Shown here: positions 6,278-6,346 of the stretch, one piece after another | How positions within the stretch are numbered: position 1 is the stretch's first letter | How the letters are laid out: the number at the start of each line of letters is the position of its first letter | From: Candidatus Bathyarchaeota archaeon | Lineage (GTDB): Archaea; Thermoproteota; Bathyarchaeia; Bathyarchaeales; Bathyarchaeaceae | Direction: 5' to 3' | Assembly: GCA_023136395.1 (NCBI GenBank) | Contig: JAGLRI010000075.1 | Location: 1 to 6,346, forward strand | DNA: 6,346 bases | Translations under genes and position numbers: made by a program | The notes under the pieces: generated by a model | What the model was told of the DNA's origin: nothing | Databases searched by the model: none | The model's input: only the letters and a program-made list of their open reading frames with translations

Positions 6278-6304
6278 AAAAAGGGGGGGGAGGGGGAAGA
6301 GAGG
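6278..6304 (+). other. 27-nt all-purine tract with G8 and G5 runs
   Basis: Every base on the plus strand is A or G: five A, eight G, A, five G, then a mixed AAGAGAGG-type end. It lies between the TATA-like box of cdvB and the hairpin at 6306. Such tracts can form triplex or G-rich structures, and long G runs are also prone to length errors in sequencing. On the minus strand it reads as a pyrimidine run ending in TTTTT. Confidence 0.6.
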
Positions 6305-6305
6305 T

Positions 6306-6336
6306 CGCCTACGCATCAAAATTGATGGCGTAGGCG
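6306..6336. repeat. Strong hairpin: 14-bp inverted repeat with one bulged G
   Basis: CGCCTACGC-ATCAA (6306-6319), loop AA, then TTGAT, bulged G (6327), GCGTAGGCG (to 6336). It is GC-rich at the base in AT-rich DNA. On the minus strand it is followed by a pyrimidine tract and TTTTT, so it could end a gene lying beyond the right edge. A repeat-family element or a small structured RNA are alternatives. No protein-coding sequence is recognisable in 6221-6346. Confidence 0.65.
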
Positions 6337-6346
6337 CTTTAAGAGC

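Noticed and set aside
6306..6336. CRISPR repeat or transposon end
   Set aside because: Only one copy is present in the window, with no spacers, transposase or target duplication.

Overview
The window is AT-rich, gene-dense DNA that most likely comes from an archaeon of the TACK group. The strongest sign is an adjacent pair of cell-division ESCRT genes, a CdvB-like ESCRT-III protein and a CdvC/Vps4-type AAA ATPase with an N-terminal MIT domain. Shine-Dalgarno-type sites, TTG/ATG starts and archaeal-looking PurF and HisF variants agree with this. A Bathyarchaeia-like source would fit, but the sequence alone does not prove it.

Left two thirds (2-4214, + strand): four nucleotide/histidine genes in one direction. 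These are a 5'-truncated amidophosphoribosyltransferase (purF; it runs off the left edge, so the first Met in the window is internal), a single-chain GMP synthase (guaA, TTG start), and the two subunits of imidazole glycerol phosphate synthase (hisH, hisF). Spacing is 73 nt between purF and guaA, then about 16 nt and 2 nt, so at least guaA-hisH-hisF looks like one operon. The chemistry links up. PurF and the histidine pathway both draw on PRPP. HisH/HisF release AICAR, a purine intermediate that is recycled to IMP. GuaA makes GMP from the XMP derived from IMP. Three of the four genes encode glutamine amidotransferase activities.

Middle (4215-4387): a convergent intergenic stretch of 173 nt. 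It holds a T-rich run after hisF, a 7-bp inverted repeat enclosing 94 nt, and a perfect 16-bp palindrome followed, on the minus strand, by a T-tract, which looks like the terminator of the cdv genes.

Right third (6346-4388, - strand): cdvB then cdvC, 51 nt apart and in the same reading frame. The 126 nt upstream of cdvB hold a weak TATA-like box, a 27-nt all-purine tract containing G8 and G5 runs, and a strong 14-bp hairpin with one bulged base. No cdvA is visible.

The most interesting points are the start codons of hisH and cdvC (good ribosome binding sites sit before in-frame ATC/ATA codons, not ATG), the compact cdvBC cassette, two enlarged active-site loops in HisF, and the unexplained hairpin/purine tract before cdvB.
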